From NCBI RefSeq assembly GCF_039537705.1, contig NZ_BAABBA010000006.1:62001-126000 (forward strand): 64,000 nucleotides of DNA, read 5' to 3'. Position 1 is the first letter of the stretch. Every line of letters starts with the position of its first letter. Positions 53,232-62,514 of the stretch are shown piece by piece. Source of the stretch: Georgenia daeguensis (lineage in GTDB: Bacteria; Actinomycetota; Actinomycetes; Actinomycetales; Actinomycetaceae). The notes beneath the pieces were generated by a model. The model was not told where the DNA came from. It searched no databases and saw nothing but the letters and a program-made list of their open reading frames with translations. The position numbers were made by a program, and so were the translations under genes.

Positions 53232-53260
53232 AATATAGGGGTAAGTGCGCCCCGGCGGAA
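53232..53260 (-). promoter_or_regulatory. Promoter of the excisionase-type HTH gene
   Basis: On the minus strand TTCCGC (53255-53260) and TATATT (53232-53237) are separated by 17 bp, giving a leader of about 50 nt. The AT-rich -10 stands out from the GC-rich surroundings. Confidence 0.5.
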
Positions 53261-53365
53261 ATGCTTCGGCCGGCGTGCGGGCCGCCGGTTGCCGTCCACA
53301 TGACACCCGCGCGAAATCGCCCGGCCTCCGCCCGCTCACGCGGCACCCGCCGCGGCTGTGCCACC

Positions 53366-54544
53366 TCAGTCGAGATAGGGATCCAGGCCGTGCCAGGGGA
53401 AGACGGCCTGCCGGGTCGCCATGATCGCCCGGTCCACCTCGTCGTCGGGGTTGTAGCCGTCCGTGAACCGCCGGATCTCGGGGTCGCCGCCGTCGGACAT
53501 CGTCAGCGGCGCGGTCACATCGGCCAGGTCGCGCACCATCTGGCGCCAGGACTCCGGCACGGGCGTCGCGGGGTCGATCGGGCAGCCCGCGGCCACGGCG
53601 ACGAGGTGGGACCACGCTCGCGGCACGACCCCGACCACCTCGTACCCGCCTCCCCCGGTGGCCAGCCAGCGGCCACCGGCGTAGGTGTCGGCCAGCTCGG
53701 CCATCAGCGTCATGGAACGCCGCTGGGCGTCGACGGACACGTCGAGCTCCGCGAGCGGGTCGTCGCGATGGCAGTCGCAGCCGTGCTGCGTGACCAGCAC
53801 GTCGGGCGCGTGGGCACGCACGAGAGGCACCGCGAGCGCCTCGACGGCGCGCAGCCATCCGGCGTCGGCCGTGTGCGGCGGCAGCGCGACGTTCACGGCC
53901 GTGCCGCGCGCCGCGGCCGACCCCACGTCCTGGGGGTAGCCCGTCCCGGGGAAGAGGCTGCCGGGGTGCTGGTGCACCGAGACGGTCAGGACCCGGTCGT
54001 CGTCCCAGAACGCCCGCTCGACGCCGTCGCCGTGGTGGGCGTCGAGGTCGACGTAGGCCACCCGCCGCGCGCCCGCCTGCAGGAGCCAGGCGATCGCGAC
54101 CGAGACGTCGTTGTAGACGCAGAACCCCGAGGCCCGCTGCGCCATGGCGTGGTGCATGCCGCCGGCCAGGCTCACCGCCCGGGGAGCGTCCCCGTCCCAG
54201 ACCGCCCGCGCCGCGGCGAGGGTCGACCCGACGATGCGGGCGGACGCGGTGTGGACCCGGCCGAAGACCGGGGTGTCGCCGTCGCCGAGCCCACGCTCGG
54301 GCCGCGGCCGGCCGTCCTCCTCGGCCTCGCGGACGGCCGCCACGTAGTCGGCGGTGTGGACCAGCTCGAGCTCGGCGTCGGAGGCGACAGGTGCCGGCAC
54401 GAGACTCAGGCCGGGGGTGTCGAGCACCCCGAGGTCGGAGAGCAGCTCGTAGGTGAGGACGAGCCGGACGGGCGCCATCGGGTGGCCGGCGCCGAAGTCG
54501 TAGCCGACCAGATCCTCCGACCAGACCATCACCGTCCGTGACAT
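53366..54544 (-). CDS. AcuC-type deacetylase (histone deacetylase superfamily)
   Basis: The 392-residue zinc-dependent amidohydrolase shows AGGMHHAMAQRASGFCVYND with the paired active-site histidines, YVDLDAHHGDGVERAFW with zinc ligands, VTQHGCDCHRDDPLAEL and GGGGYEVVGVVPRAW with the catalytic tyrosine. AcuC homologues deacetylate acetyl-CoA synthetase and similar proteins. The minus strand has TACGGT 7 nt before the ATG, so a leaderless start is likely. A longer reading to 54907 is not supported. It diverges from the potassium transporter. Confidence 0.93.
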   Translation of the reverse strand: MSRTVMVWSEDLVGYDFGAGHPMAPVRLVLTYELLSDLGVLDTPGLSLVPAPVASDAELELVHTADYVAAVREAEEDGRPRPERGLGDGDTPVFGRVHTASARIVGSTLAAARAVWDGDAPRAVSLAGGMHHAMAQRASGFCVYNDVSVAIAWLLQAGARRVAYVDLDAHHGDGVERAFWDDDRVLTVSVHQHPGSLFPGTGYPQDVGSAAARGTAVNVALPPHTADAGWLRAVEALAVPLVRAHAPDVLVTQHGCDCHRDDPLAELDVSVDAQRRSMTLMAELADTYAGGRWLATGGGGYEVVGVVPRAWSHLVAVAAGCPIDPATPVPESWRQMVRDLADVTAPLTMSDGGDPEIRRFTDGYNPDDEVDRAIMATRQAVFPWHGLDPYLD

Positions 54545-54671
54545 GGGTTTCACCGTAGACCCAGAGGGCGCCGATCCGTGCCGTGCCGCGGCGCCCGCCG
54601 CGCCGCCGTGTGCCAGAGTGTTCCCGACCTGCGGCGGACGCGGGCGGGAGCGAACGACCAGGAGGGGGCGC

Positions 54672-56069
54672 GTGCAGCCGACACGAACCTCCGCCGTGCT
54701 GGAGACGGGCCGGGACTGGCTCGACCACGTCGCCCGCAACTCCCCCGCCCGGCTCGCCCTGATGGTCTTCGCCTCCATCATCGCCGTCTTCACCGTCCTC
54801 CTCTCCCTCCCGGCCGCCACGGCCAGCGGCGAGCGCGCCCCGTTCGTCGACGCGTTGTTCACCGCCACGTCGGCGGTGTGCGTGACGGGCCTGGTGACCG
54901 TGGACACGGCGAGCTACTGGTCCACCTTCGGCCAGGCCGTCATCCTCGTCGGCATCAAGATCGGTGGCCTGGGCGTGATGACCCTCGCCTCGATCCTCGG
55001 CCTGGCCGTCTCGCGCCGCATCGGGCTCACGCAGCGGATGCTCGCGGCCTCCGAGACCAAGACCACGCGGCTCGGCGAGGTGGGCTCCCTGATCCGCGCG
55101 GTCGTCGTGGCCTCCCTCGTCATCGAGGGCGCCCTGACCGTGGTGCTCGTGCCCCGCTTCCTCGCGCTGGGGGAGCCGGTGGGGACGTCGCTGTGGCACG
55201 GGCTCTTCATGGCGCTGAGCATCTTCAACAACGCCGGCTTCGTCATCATCGACGGCGGGCTCCTCCCGCACGTCGGCGACTGGTGGCTGGGGCTGCCGAT
55301 CGTCGTCGGCACCGCCGTCGGCGCGATCGGGTTCCCGGTCATCCTCGACGTCGCGCGCAGCCTGCGCGACCGCCGTCGCCGCCCGCCGTGGACGCGGTGG
55401 AACCTCCACACCAAGCTGACGCTGAGCACGTACGGCCTGCTGATGGTCGCCTCCGTCGTCGCCATCGGCGCGTTCGAGTGGACCAACCCGAACACCTTCG
55501 GGCCGCTAGACCTCGACGAGAAGGTGCTCGCCAGCCTCGTCCAGGGCACCAACCCGCGGTCCTCGGGCCTGGCCACCGTCGACACGGGCGAGATGCGCGA
55601 GGCCACCTGGTTCGTCACCGACGCCCTGATGTTCGTCGGCGGCGGGTCCGCGTCCACGGCGGGCGGCATCAAGGTCACCACGTTCGCGGTGCTGCTGCTG
55701 GCGATCGTCGCGGAGGCGAGGGGCGACCGGGACGTCGAGGCGTTCGGCCGGCGGATCGGCTCCTCCACGGTGCGCCTCGCGGTGTCCGTCGCCTTCCTCG
55801 GCGCGACCCTCGTGGGGGTCGCGACGCTCGCCCTGCTCACGCTCACGGAGTACAACCTCGACGTGGTGCTCTTCGAGGTGATCTCGGCGTTCGCCACGGT
55901 CGGCCTGAGCACCGGCATCACCCCGCACCTTCCCGACGCCGGCAAGTACGTGCTCAGCGCCCTCATGTTCGCCGGCCGCACGGGGACCATGACCCTGGCG
56001 GCCGCCCTGGCGATCCGGGAGCGGCGCCGCGTCATCCGCATGCCCAACGAACGCCCGGTCATCGGCTGA
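54672..56069 (+). CDS. TrkH/KtrB-type potassium uptake membrane subunit
   Basis: The 465-residue ion-conducting subunit has four selectivity-filter-like turns: TSAVCVTGL, SIFNNAGF, NPRSSGLATVD and FATVGLSTGITP. Each lies between paired membrane helices. GTG 54672 is favoured by AGGAGG at 54660-54665 and by the family-like residues after it, so the longer frame from 54543 is not used. The next gene, 22 bp downstream, is the regulatory RCK subunit. Confidence 0.95.
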   Translation: MQPTRTSAVLETGRDWLDHVARNSPARLALMVFASIIAVFTVLLSLPAATASGERAPFVDALFTATSAVCVTGLVTVDTASYWSTFGQAVILVGIKIGGLGVMTLASILGLAVSRRIGLTQRMLAASETKTTRLGEVGSLIRAVVVASLVIEGALTVVLVPRFLALGEPVGTSLWHGLFMALSIFNNAGFVIIDGGLLPHVGDWWLGLPIVVGTAVGAIGFPVILDVARSLRDRRRRPPWTRWNLHTKLTLSTYGLLMVASVVAIGAFEWTNPNTFGPLDLDEKVLASLVQGTNPRSSGLATVDTGEMREATWFVTDALMFVGGGSASTAGGIKVTTFAVLLLAIVAEARGDRDVEAFGRRIGSSTVRLAVSVAFLGATLVGVATLALLTLTEYNLDVVLFEVISAFATVGLSTGITPHLPDAGKYVLSALMFAGRTGTMTLAAALAIRERRRVIRMPNERPVIG

Positions 56070-56091
56070 CCGGGACGGACAAGGAGTTCTC

Positions 56092-56760
56092 ATGAGTGAC
56101 AGGCAGGTCTCCCGGGACACCGGGGTCCTGGTGATCGGGCTGGGGCGGTTCGGCGCGGCCCTGGCCGCGACGCTGGAGAAGCTCGGGCGCGAGGTGCTCG
56201 CCGTCGAGCGAGACCCGGACCTCGTCCAGCAGTGGTCCCACCGGCTGCCGCTGGTGGAGGCCGACGCCTCCAACCCCGACGCCCTCGAGCAGCTGGGTGC
56301 GGAGGAGTTCCAGGTCGCCGTCGTCGGCGTGGGCACCTCGCTGGAGGCGTCGGTGCTCATCACCGCGAACCTGGTCGACCTCGAGATCCCGCAGATCTGG
56401 GCCAAGGCGGTCAGCGCGGAGCACGGGCGCATCCTGCGGCGCATCGGCGCGCACCACGTGGTCTATCCCGAGTACGACGCCGGGGCGCGCGTCGCCCACA
56501 TGGTCTCGGGACGCATGCTCGACTACATCGAGATGGAGGACGGCTTCACGATCGTCAAGATGCGGCCCCCGCGCGAGACGCAGGGCTTCACGCTCGCGGA
56601 GTCGCGGGTCCGGGAGAAGTACGGCGTCACGGTCATCGGGGTGAAGCCGCCGGGCGAGCCGTTCGAGTACGCCACCCCGACCACCCGCGTCGGCGCCGAG
56701 GACCTGCTGATCGTCAGCGGCGACTCGGGGCTGCTGGAGACCTTCGCGCACCGGCCCTGA
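56092..56760 (+). CDS. TrkA/KtrA-type RCK regulatory subunit
   Basis: The 222-residue cytoplasmic protein has an RCK_N Rossmann domain (LVIGLGRFGAALAATLEKLG, VEADASNPDAL, VGVGTSLEASVLITANLVDL) and an RCK_C domain at the C-terminus. One domain pair only makes it KtrA-like rather than the duplicated E. coli TrkA. It should gate the upstream channel subunit in response to nucleotides. GGAG occurs in AAGGAGTTCTC before the ATG. Confidence 0.94.
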   Translation: MSDRQVSRDTGVLVIGLGRFGAALAATLEKLGREVLAVERDPDLVQQWSHRLPLVEADASNPDALEQLGAEEFQVAVVGVGTSLEASVLITANLVDLEIPQIWAKAVSAEHGRILRRIGAHHVVYPEYDAGARVAHMVSGRMLDYIEMEDGFTIVKMRPPRETQGFTLAESRVREKYGVTVIGVKPPGEPFEYATPTTRVGAEDLLIVSGDSGLLETFAHRP

Positions 56761-56796
56761 GCCGCGCCGCCCGCGCCACGGCCCGGGCGGCGCGGC
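56761..56796. terminator. Bidirectional terminator between ktrA-like gene and xylB
   Basis: Perfect 13-bp stem (GCCGCGCCGCCCG and its complement) directly after the TGA and 12 bp from the convergent xylB stop. Confidence 0.85.
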
Positions 56797-56807
56797 GCGC
56801 GGCCGCG

Positions 56808-58265
56808 TCAGGACTCGCGTTCCGCCACGAGGTGGCGGCGGGCCGCGTAGCGGTCGCGGACCGCCGTCGGCTCCGCCTCGTAGGTCTGCACCCGCGACGT
56901 CGACCACTCCGGCGGCCCCGCCGTGCCGGCGAGGACCCAGGCGGCCTGGCGGGCCGCGCCGTCGGCGACGTACTCCCCCGGTTCCGGGACCTGCACGGGA
57001 CGGCCGAGGACGGCCGGGGCAATCCGGCGGACGGCCTCCGACCGCGCCCCGCCGCCGATGAGGCGGACACGCTCGACCGGCACACCCTGCGCCTCCATGG
57101 CGGACATCCCGTCCGCGAGGCCGCACAGCAGCCCCTCGACGGCCGCACGAGCCACGTTCTCAGGCGTCATGGACGCCAGCGACATACCGACCAGCGAGCC
57201 GGTCGCCGCCGGCAGGTTCGGCGTGCGCTCGCCCTCGAGGTAGGGCACGAAGGTGAGCCCCGCGGCACCCGGGCCGGCCGCGAGCGCGAGCGCGGAGAGC
57301 CCGGCGTGGTCGACGCCCAGCAGCCGGGCGGTGGCGTCGAGCACGCGTGAGCCGTTCAGCGTGACGGCCAGCGGCAGGAACGCGCCGGTGGCGTCGGCGA
57401 ACCCGGCGACGAGGGCGGAGGGGTCCGCCACCGGCTCCGCCGAGACCGCCGAGACGACGCCGGAGGTGCCGACCGAGATGGCGACGTCGCCCCGGCTCAT
57501 CCCCAGGCCGAGGGCGGCCGCGGCGTTGTCGCCGGCGCCCGGTCCGAGCACGAGGTGGCCGAGACCCGCCGCGTCGTCACCGGCCCCCGCCGCACGGGCC
57601 GGGGCCAGCACGCGGGGCAGCACGATGCCTTCCGCGTCGTCCCGGCGCAGCGCGAGGGAGAGCAGGTCGCGGCGGTAGGTGCCGGCCGCCGTGTCGAAGT
57701 ACCCGGTGCCCGAGGCGTCCGAGCGGTCGGTGGTCAGCGTGTCCCAGCACCCCGCCCCGCCGAGCCGCCACGTGAGCCAGTCGTGGGGAAGGGCCACGGC
57801 CGCCACCCGGGCGGCGTTCTCGGGCTCGTGGTCGGCGAGCCACCGCAGCTTGGTGACGGTCAGGGACGCCACGGGCACCGTGCCCGTCGCCGTGGCCCAG
57901 GCGGCCGGGCCGGCGGCGGCGTCACCGCCGCCGGCCCGGCCGAGCTCGGCGATCAGGTCCTCGGCCGCGCGGGCGCTGCGGGTGTCGTTCCACAGCAGGG
58001 CGGGGCGGATCACCTCGCCGTTGGCGTCGAGGACCACCATGCCGTGCTGCTGCCCGGCGACCGAGACCGCGGCGACGTCGTCGAGCCCGCCCGCCGCCGC
58101 GACCGCGGCCTGGAGCGCGTCCCACCAGGCCTCGGGGTCGACCTCGGTGCCCTCGGGGTGCGGCGCCTGACCGAAGCGGCGCAGCGCCCCGGTCTCGGCG
58201 TCGCGCACGACCACCTTGCAGGACTGCGTCGAGGAGTCGACCCCGGCGACCAGCGTCTCGCCCAT
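56808..58265 (-). CDS. xylB: Xylulokinase
   Basis: The 485-residue FGGY kinase phosphorylates D-xylulose to xylulose 5-phosphate. It opens with LVAGVDSSTQSCKVVVRD, then SVAGQQHGMVVLD with the substrate residues, TTDRSDASGTGYFD, and the C-terminal ATP-site motif RLIGGGARSEAVRRIAPAVL. It follows xylA by 8 nt, so xylA-xylB is one transcript. It ends at a terminator shared with the ktrA-like gene. Confidence 0.96.
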   Translation of the reverse strand: MGETLVAGVDSSTQSCKVVVRDAETGALRRFGQAPHPEGTEVDPEAWWDALQAAVAAAGGLDDVAAVSVAGQQHGMVVLDANGEVIRPALLWNDTRSARAAEDLIAELGRAGGGDAAAGPAAWATATGTVPVASLTVTKLRWLADHEPENAARVAAVALPHDWLTWRLGGAGCWDTLTTDRSDASGTGYFDTAAGTYRRDLLSLALRRDDAEGIVLPRVLAPARAAGAGDDAAGLGHLVLGPGAGDNAAAALGLGMSRGDVAISVGTSGVVSAVSAEPVADPSALVAGFADATGAFLPLAVTLNGSRVLDATARLLGVDHAGLSALALAAGPGAAGLTFVPYLEGERTPNLPAATGSLVGMSLASMTPENVARAAVEGLLCGLADGMSAMEAQGVPVERVRLIGGGARSEAVRRIAPAVLGRPVQVPEPGEYVADGAARQAAWVLAGTAGPPEWSTSRVQTYEAEPTAVRDRYAARRHLVAERES

Positions 58266-58273
58266 CGCCGACC

Positions 58274-59455
58274 TCAGCCGATGAGGTGGTTGATCGCCAG
58301 CTGGTTCAGCCGGACGAAACCGTACTCACGCCGGGCGGCCGCGTCCGGGTCGAAGTCCTCGAACGCGGACCGGTCGGCCAGCAGGTCGGCCAGCGTCTCC
58401 CCCTCGGCGAGCGTGGGCTGCGAGAGCTCCAGGACGCCGGACTGCTCGAAGGCCTCCTGGACCTCGGGGTCCGCACGGTAGGCGCGGGCCTTCTCCGCCA
58501 GTCCGAGGTACATCTCCATGTTGGCGCGTGCGGAGTCCCAGACCCCCTCCATGCCCTCGGTGCGCGAGGGCTTGTAGTCGAAGTGCCGCGGGCCGGTGTA
58601 GGTGGGCCCCCCGCCGGGGAAGCCGTTCTCCAGCAGGTCCACGGTGAAGAACGCCGAGAGCAGGTCACCGTGGCCGAAGGCCAGGTCCTGGTCGAACTTG
58701 ATGGACCGCTGGCCGTTGAGGTCGATGTGGAACAGCTTCCCGGACCACAGCGCCTGGGCGAGGCCGTGGGTGTAGTTCAGGCCCGCCATCTGCTCGTGGC
58801 CGGTCTCGGGGTTCAGCCCGACGATGTCGCCGTTCTCCAGCTCGGCGATGAAGCCGAGCGCGTGGCCGACGGTGGGCAGCAGGATGTCCCCGCGGGGCTC
58901 GTTGGGCTTGGGCTCCAGCGCGATGCGCAGCCCGTAGCCCTTCTCCTTGATGTAGCCGGCGACGGCGTCGATGCCCTCGCGGTAGCGGTCGAGCGCGGCG
59001 TTGACGTCCTTGACGCCGTCGTACTCGCTGCCCTCGCGGCCGCCCCACATCACGAAGGTCTCTGCGCCGAGCTCGGCGGCCAGGTCGACGTTGCGCAGGA
59101 TCTTGCGCAGCGCGAACCGGCGGACCGAGCGGTCGTTGGAGGTGAACGCCCCGTCCTTGAAGACGGGGTGGGAGAAGGTGTTGGTGGTGACCATCTCGAC
59201 CACCAGGCCGGCGTCGTCGACCGCCTTCTTGAAGGTGGTGAGGATCTGCTCGCGGGCGGCGTCGTCGGAGCCGAAGGGCACGACGTCGTCGTCGTGGAAC
59301 GTCACGCCCCACGCCCCGAGCTCGGCCAGCCGTGCGGCGTACTCCCAGGGGTCAAGGGCGGGGCGGGTGGCCTCGCCGAACTGGTCGCGGGCCGTCCAGC
59401 CGACGGTCCAGAGGCCGAAGGAGAAGCGGTCTTCGGGGGTGGGCTTGCGCACCAT
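58274..59455 (-). CDS. xylA: Xylose isomerase
   Basis: The 393-residue TIM-barrel enzyme interconverts D-xylose and D-xylulose. The catalytic histidine is in WGVTFHDDDVVPFG, the substrate lysine and metal glutamates in LEPKPNEPRGDILLPT and NPETGHEQMAGL, and later ligands in LFHIDLNGQ and DQDLAFGHGD. The length and sequence fit the short actinobacterial class. GAGGAG lies 6 nt before the ATG. A promoter and repressor-site candidate lie immediately upstream. Confidence 0.98.
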   Translation of the reverse strand: MVRKPTPEDRFSFGLWTVGWTARDQFGEATRPALDPWEYAARLAELGAWGVTFHDDDVVPFGSDDAAREQILTTFKKAVDDAGLVVEMVTTNTFSHPVFKDGAFTSNDRSVRRFALRKILRNVDLAAELGAETFVMWGGREGSEYDGVKDVNAALDRYREGIDAVAGYIKEKGYGLRIALEPKPNEPRGDILLPTVGHALGFIAELENGDIVGLNPETGHEQMAGLNYTHGLAQALWSGKLFHIDLNGQRSIKFDQDLAFGHGDLLSAFFTVDLLENGFPGGGPTYTGPRHFDYKPSRTEGMEGVWDSARANMEMYLGLAEKARAYRADPEVQEAFEQSGVLELSQPTLAEGETLADLLADRSAFEDFDPDAAARREYGFVRLNQLAINHLIG

Positions 59456-59470
59456 GTGAGTCTCCTCGTC

Positions 59471-59519
59471 GAGATTTGTTGTACCGCGAAACTTACCGGG
59501 AGGGATCCGGTAGGGTCAA
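59471..59519 (-). promoter_or_regulatory. xylA promoter and candidate ROK operator (site 1)
   Basis: On the minus strand TTGACC (59514-59519) and TAAGTT (59490-59495) are separated by 18 bp. Directly after the -10, at 59471-59490, the transcribed orientation reads TTCGCGGTACAACAAATCTC. This matches 16 of 20 positions of the site in the sugar-binding-protein promoter. The divergent regulator gene has its own -10, TAGGGT, at 59511-59516. Confidence 0.65.
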
Positions 59520-59522
59520 GCC

Positions 59523-60803
59523 GTGAGCACAAGCCCCGAGCGCAGCGTTGCGCCCGAGCCGACGCAGGCCCCACGCACCCGGTCAAGGGGCGATGCCGGC
59601 GCGGCCCGGCAATCGTCCCTACGCGAGCACAATCTGGCCCTGGCGAGCGAGACCATCTTCGCGAGCTCCCCCGTCTCACGCGCACGTCTGGCGGCCGCGA
59701 CGGGGATGACCCGCTCGACCGTCTCCCGCCTGGTCGACGAGCTCATCCGGGCGGGCATCGTCGCCGAGCACGACCCCCGGGGGGCGGGCGGCCCCGGCCG
59801 CCCCGCCGTCCCCCTCACCCCCGCCGGCGGCACCATCGTCGGCCTCGGGCTGCAGGTGAACGTCGACTACATGGCCGGCCGGGTGATGGACCTGACGGGC
59901 GCGATCGTGGCCGAGGAGCACGTCGCGGGCGACTTCGAGTCGTCCGACCCCGCCGCCGTGCTGAGCGCGGCCGGTGACCTCACCCGGGACCTCGTCGGCC
60001 GCGCCACCGCCTCGGGCGCCCGCGTGGCGCGCGCCTGCCTCGGCCTTCCCGGGCTGGTGGACACGGGCAACCGCAGGCTGCTCCTGGCACCGAACCTGGG
60101 CTGGCACGAGCTGACCCCGGCCGACCTCATGGGGCCTCGGCTCCTGCCGCCGGGCGTCGAGCTGCTCGTCGACAACGACGCCAACCTCGCCGCCTACGGC
60201 GTCGCCCACGAGGCGCCGGGGCGCGTGGCCGACTCCAGCACGTTCCTCTACGTCGCCGGCGACATCGGCGTCGGCGCCGGGATCGTCGTGGACGGCCGGG
60301 TGGTGCGGGGCCAGCACGGCTGGGCCGGCGAGATCGGGCACGTGTCGATCGAGCCCACGGGGCCCCAGTGCCACTGCGGGGCACGTGGCTGCCTCGAGCG
60401 CTACGCGGGCAAGCACGCCGTGCTCGAGGCCGCGGCGCTGCCGACGTCGGCGACGCCTGCCGACCTGGCGGCCGCGGCCGCCTCGGGCTACGGGGCGCCG
60501 AGGGTTGCCGTCGAGCGCGCGGCGTGGGCGCTGGGCATCGCCCTGGCGGGCACGGTGAACGTCATCGACGTCGGCGAGATCGTCCTCGGCGCGGCCTTCA
60601 TCCCTCTCGTGGACCTGCTCCGACCCGGCATCGAGGAGCAGCTGCGCGTGCGGACCCTCGCCGGCCCGTGGTCCTCGACCACGCTCCGCGTGGCCCCCGC
60701 GGACGCCGCCCCCGCGGCGACGGGCGGCGCCATGCGCGCGCTCGAGTGGGTGGCGCGCGAGCCGGCGGCGTGGATCGACGCCGTCGCCCGCACCTCGGCG
60801 TAG
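59523..60803 (+). CDS. ROK family xylose repressor (XylR-like)
   Basis: The 426-residue protein has an N-terminal winged helix (SRARLAAATGMTRSTVSRLV, then DELIRAGIVAEH). The ROK sugar-binding domain follows, with VGLGLQVNVDYMAG, GDIGVGAGIVVDG, GHVSIEPTG and the zinc motif CHCGARGCLERYAG. ROK repressors of this layout control xylose genes when no sugar is bound. Its divergence from xylAB and closeness to a sugar ABC transporter support this. The GTG follows TAGGGT by 6 nt, so the mRNA is probably leaderless and the promoter is close to site 1. Confidence 0.93.
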   Translation: MSTSPERSVAPEPTQAPRTRSRGDAGAARQSSLREHNLALASETIFASSPVSRARLAAATGMTRSTVSRLVDELIRAGIVAEHDPRGAGGPGRPAVPLTPAGGTIVGLGLQVNVDYMAGRVMDLTGAIVAEEHVAGDFESSDPAAVLSAAGDLTRDLVGRATASGARVARACLGLPGLVDTGNRRLLLAPNLGWHELTPADLMGPRLLPPGVELLVDNDANLAAYGVAHEAPGRVADSSTFLYVAGDIGVGAGIVVDGRVVRGQHGWAGEIGHVSIEPTGPQCHCGARGCLERYAGKHAVLEAAALPTSATPADLAAAAASGYGAPRVAVERAAWALGIALAGTVNVIDVGEIVLGAAFIPLVDLLRPGIEEQLRVRTLAGPWSSTTLRVAPADAAPAATGGAMRALEWVAREPAAWIDAVARTSA

Positions 60804-61193
60804 CCCGGCCCGCAGGCCGTCCGGCCCGCACAGCCAGGTCCGCCGTGCGGCCCGGTCTCCGACGTCGCACGGCCGGCGGGCGGCAGCGCGCCCGGCGCAC
60901 GCATGGGCCCGGGAGCCACCGCCGCGCAGGACGCCCACCGCCGCGCAGAACACCCACCGCGCCCGCCGGCGAGCCACCACCGTCGCGCAGCACCCCGCCG
61001 TCCTCCGTCCGGCGAGCCGCCGCCGTCCCACGTGAGCGACGCCGCGGCCCCCTCCGTTGCCCGACGCCGACGTCCCGGGGCGTCCGAGCAGCCGACGCGC
61101 CTCCCCGCTCCGGGACCAAGGTCCTCACGGCACCGCCGGACGCGCCCCTCCGGAACGTCGCCGGAGCGGCGAGACCGTTTCGTGATCCGGACG
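60804..61193. other. Gene-free interval with imperfect CACCGCCGCGCAG repeats
   Basis: No frame here has a start, ribosome site and protein-like composition on either strand. Between about 60918 and 61030 the phrase CCACCG(C/T)CGCGCAG recurs three times in imperfect form among CCGCCG triplets. Long frames that cross the interval on the minus strand are shadows of the ROK gene. Confidence 0.6.
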
Positions 61194-61243
61194 CCTTGCG
61201 ATCGACGGATTCGTCGAATATGTTCCTCGGCACAACAAACCTC
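61194..61243 (+). promoter_or_regulatory. Sugar transporter promoter and candidate ROK operator (site 2)
   Basis: TTGCGA (61194-61199) and GAATAT (61216-61221) form a possible promoter with a 16-bp spacer. TCCTCGGCACAACAAACCTC (61224-61243) follows at the expected start point, in the same orientation and position as site 1 in front of xylA. The transcript would have a leader of about 145 nt containing a small GGCCG-GACGAC-type hairpin near 61335-61352. Confidence 0.6.
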
Positions 61244-61375
61244 TGAGCCGGTGATGCGCAGGGCGATGCGGACGGACCCCGAGGGGTACCGCAGCGGCCA
61301 CGGCGCGCGAAGCCTGGTGGTTCTCCGAGTGAGGCCGGCCGACGACGGCCGACCCGAAGAAGGGTTATGACGACG

Positions 61376-62506
61376 ATGTCTCTTCGTGACAAGAAGCTGA
61401 TGGCCGTGGTGGCCGGGGCCGCGCTGGCCGCCACCGCCCTCGCCGCCTGCAGCAGCGAGCGCACCGAAACCCCCGCCGCGGGCGGTGAGACGGGCGGCGA
61501 GAGCGGCGGACTCGTCGGCATCGCGATGCCCACGCGCTCCCTCGAGCGCTGGAACAACGACGGCGAGAACCTCGAGGCGCTGCTCCAGGACATGGGGTAC
61601 GAGACCTCGCTGCAGTACGCCGACAACAAGGTCGACCAGCAGATCACCCAGCTGCAGAACATGATCAACCAGGACCCCGAGGTCCTGGTGGTCGCCTCCA
61701 TCGACGGCACCGCTCTCGGCCCGGTGCTCGACTCCGCCAAGGCGAAGGACATCACCGTCATCGCCTACGACCGCCTGATCAACGGCACCGAGTCCGTGGA
61801 CTACTACGCGACGTTCGACAACTACCAGGTCGGCCAGCTGCAGGGGAAGTTCATCGAGGAGCAGCTGGGCCTCGCCGACGGCGCCGGCCCGTTCAACCTC
61901 GAGCCCTTCGCGGGCTCGCCGGACGACAACAACGCGAAGTTCTTCTTCTCCGGCGCGTGGGACGTGCTGCTGCCCTACGTCGAGAAGGGCCAGCTGGTCG
62001 TCCCGTCCGGCAAGGCGCCGGCGTCCAACGACGAGTGGACCTCGATCGGCATCCAGGGCTGGGAGTCCGCCAAGGCGCAGTCCGAGATGGAGAACCGCCT
62101 GAACTCCTTCTACGCCGACAAGAAGGTCGACGTCGTCCTCTCCCCCAACGACTCCCTCGCGCTCGGGATCGAGCAGGCTCTCGACGCCGCGGGCTACGCG
62201 CCCGGCGACGAGTTCCCCATCGTCACCGGCCAGGACGCCGACCTCGCGAACGTGAAGAACATGCTCGCGGGCATGCAGTCGATGACGGTCTGGAAGGACA
62301 CCCGCACCCTCGGCGAGCAGGTCGCCACCATGGTGGACCAGATCGTCACGGGCGAGGAGGTCGAGGTCAACGACACCGAGACCTACGACAACGAGGTCAA
62401 GGTCGTGCCGTCCTACCTCCTGCCCCCGCAGGTCGTCACGCCCGACACCGTCGAGTCCTCCCTCGTCGAGTCCGGCTTCTACGACGCCGCCGAGCTCGGT
62501 CTCTGA
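61376..62506 (+). CDS. Sugar ABC transporter substrate-binding lipoprotein (ChvE/XylF-like)
   Basis: The product, about 376 residues, has a lipoprotein signal (MAVVAGAALAATALAAC) and a periplasmic-binding-protein fold: GIAMPTRSLERWNNDGENLE, YADNKVDQQITQLQNMINQD, VIAYDRLINGT, SPNDSLALGIEQAL and VTGQDADLANVKNMLAGMQ. This is the multiple-sugar-binding ChvE type, with xylose or a related aldose as likely ligand given the neighbours. ATG 61376 is used because AGAAGGG ends only 2 nt before ATG 61367, too close for it. The in-frame difference is three residues. Confidence 0.92.
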   Translation: MSLRDKKLMAVVAGAALAATALAACSSERTETPAAGGETGGESGGLVGIAMPTRSLERWNNDGENLEALLQDMGYETSLQYADNKVDQQITQLQNMINQDPEVLVVASIDGTALGPVLDSAKAKDITVIAYDRLINGTESVDYYATFDNYQVGQLQGKFIEEQLGLADGAGPFNLEPFAGSPDDNNAKFFFSGAWDVLLPYVEKGQLVVPSGKAPASNDEWTSIGIQGWESAKAQSEMENRLNSFYADKKVDVVLSPNDSLALGIEQALDAAGYAPGDEFPIVTGQDADLANVKNMLAGMQSMTVWKDTRTLGEQVATMVDQIVTGEEVEVNDTETYDNEVKVVPSYLLPPQVVTPDTVESSLVESGFYDAAELGL

Positions 62507-62514
62507 CCCGCTCC

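Noticed and set aside
61244..61366. Riboswitch in the leader of the sugar-binding-protein gene
   Set aside because: Only a short GC-rich hairpin is visible. No known aptamer pattern was recognised, and the operator explains regulation better.
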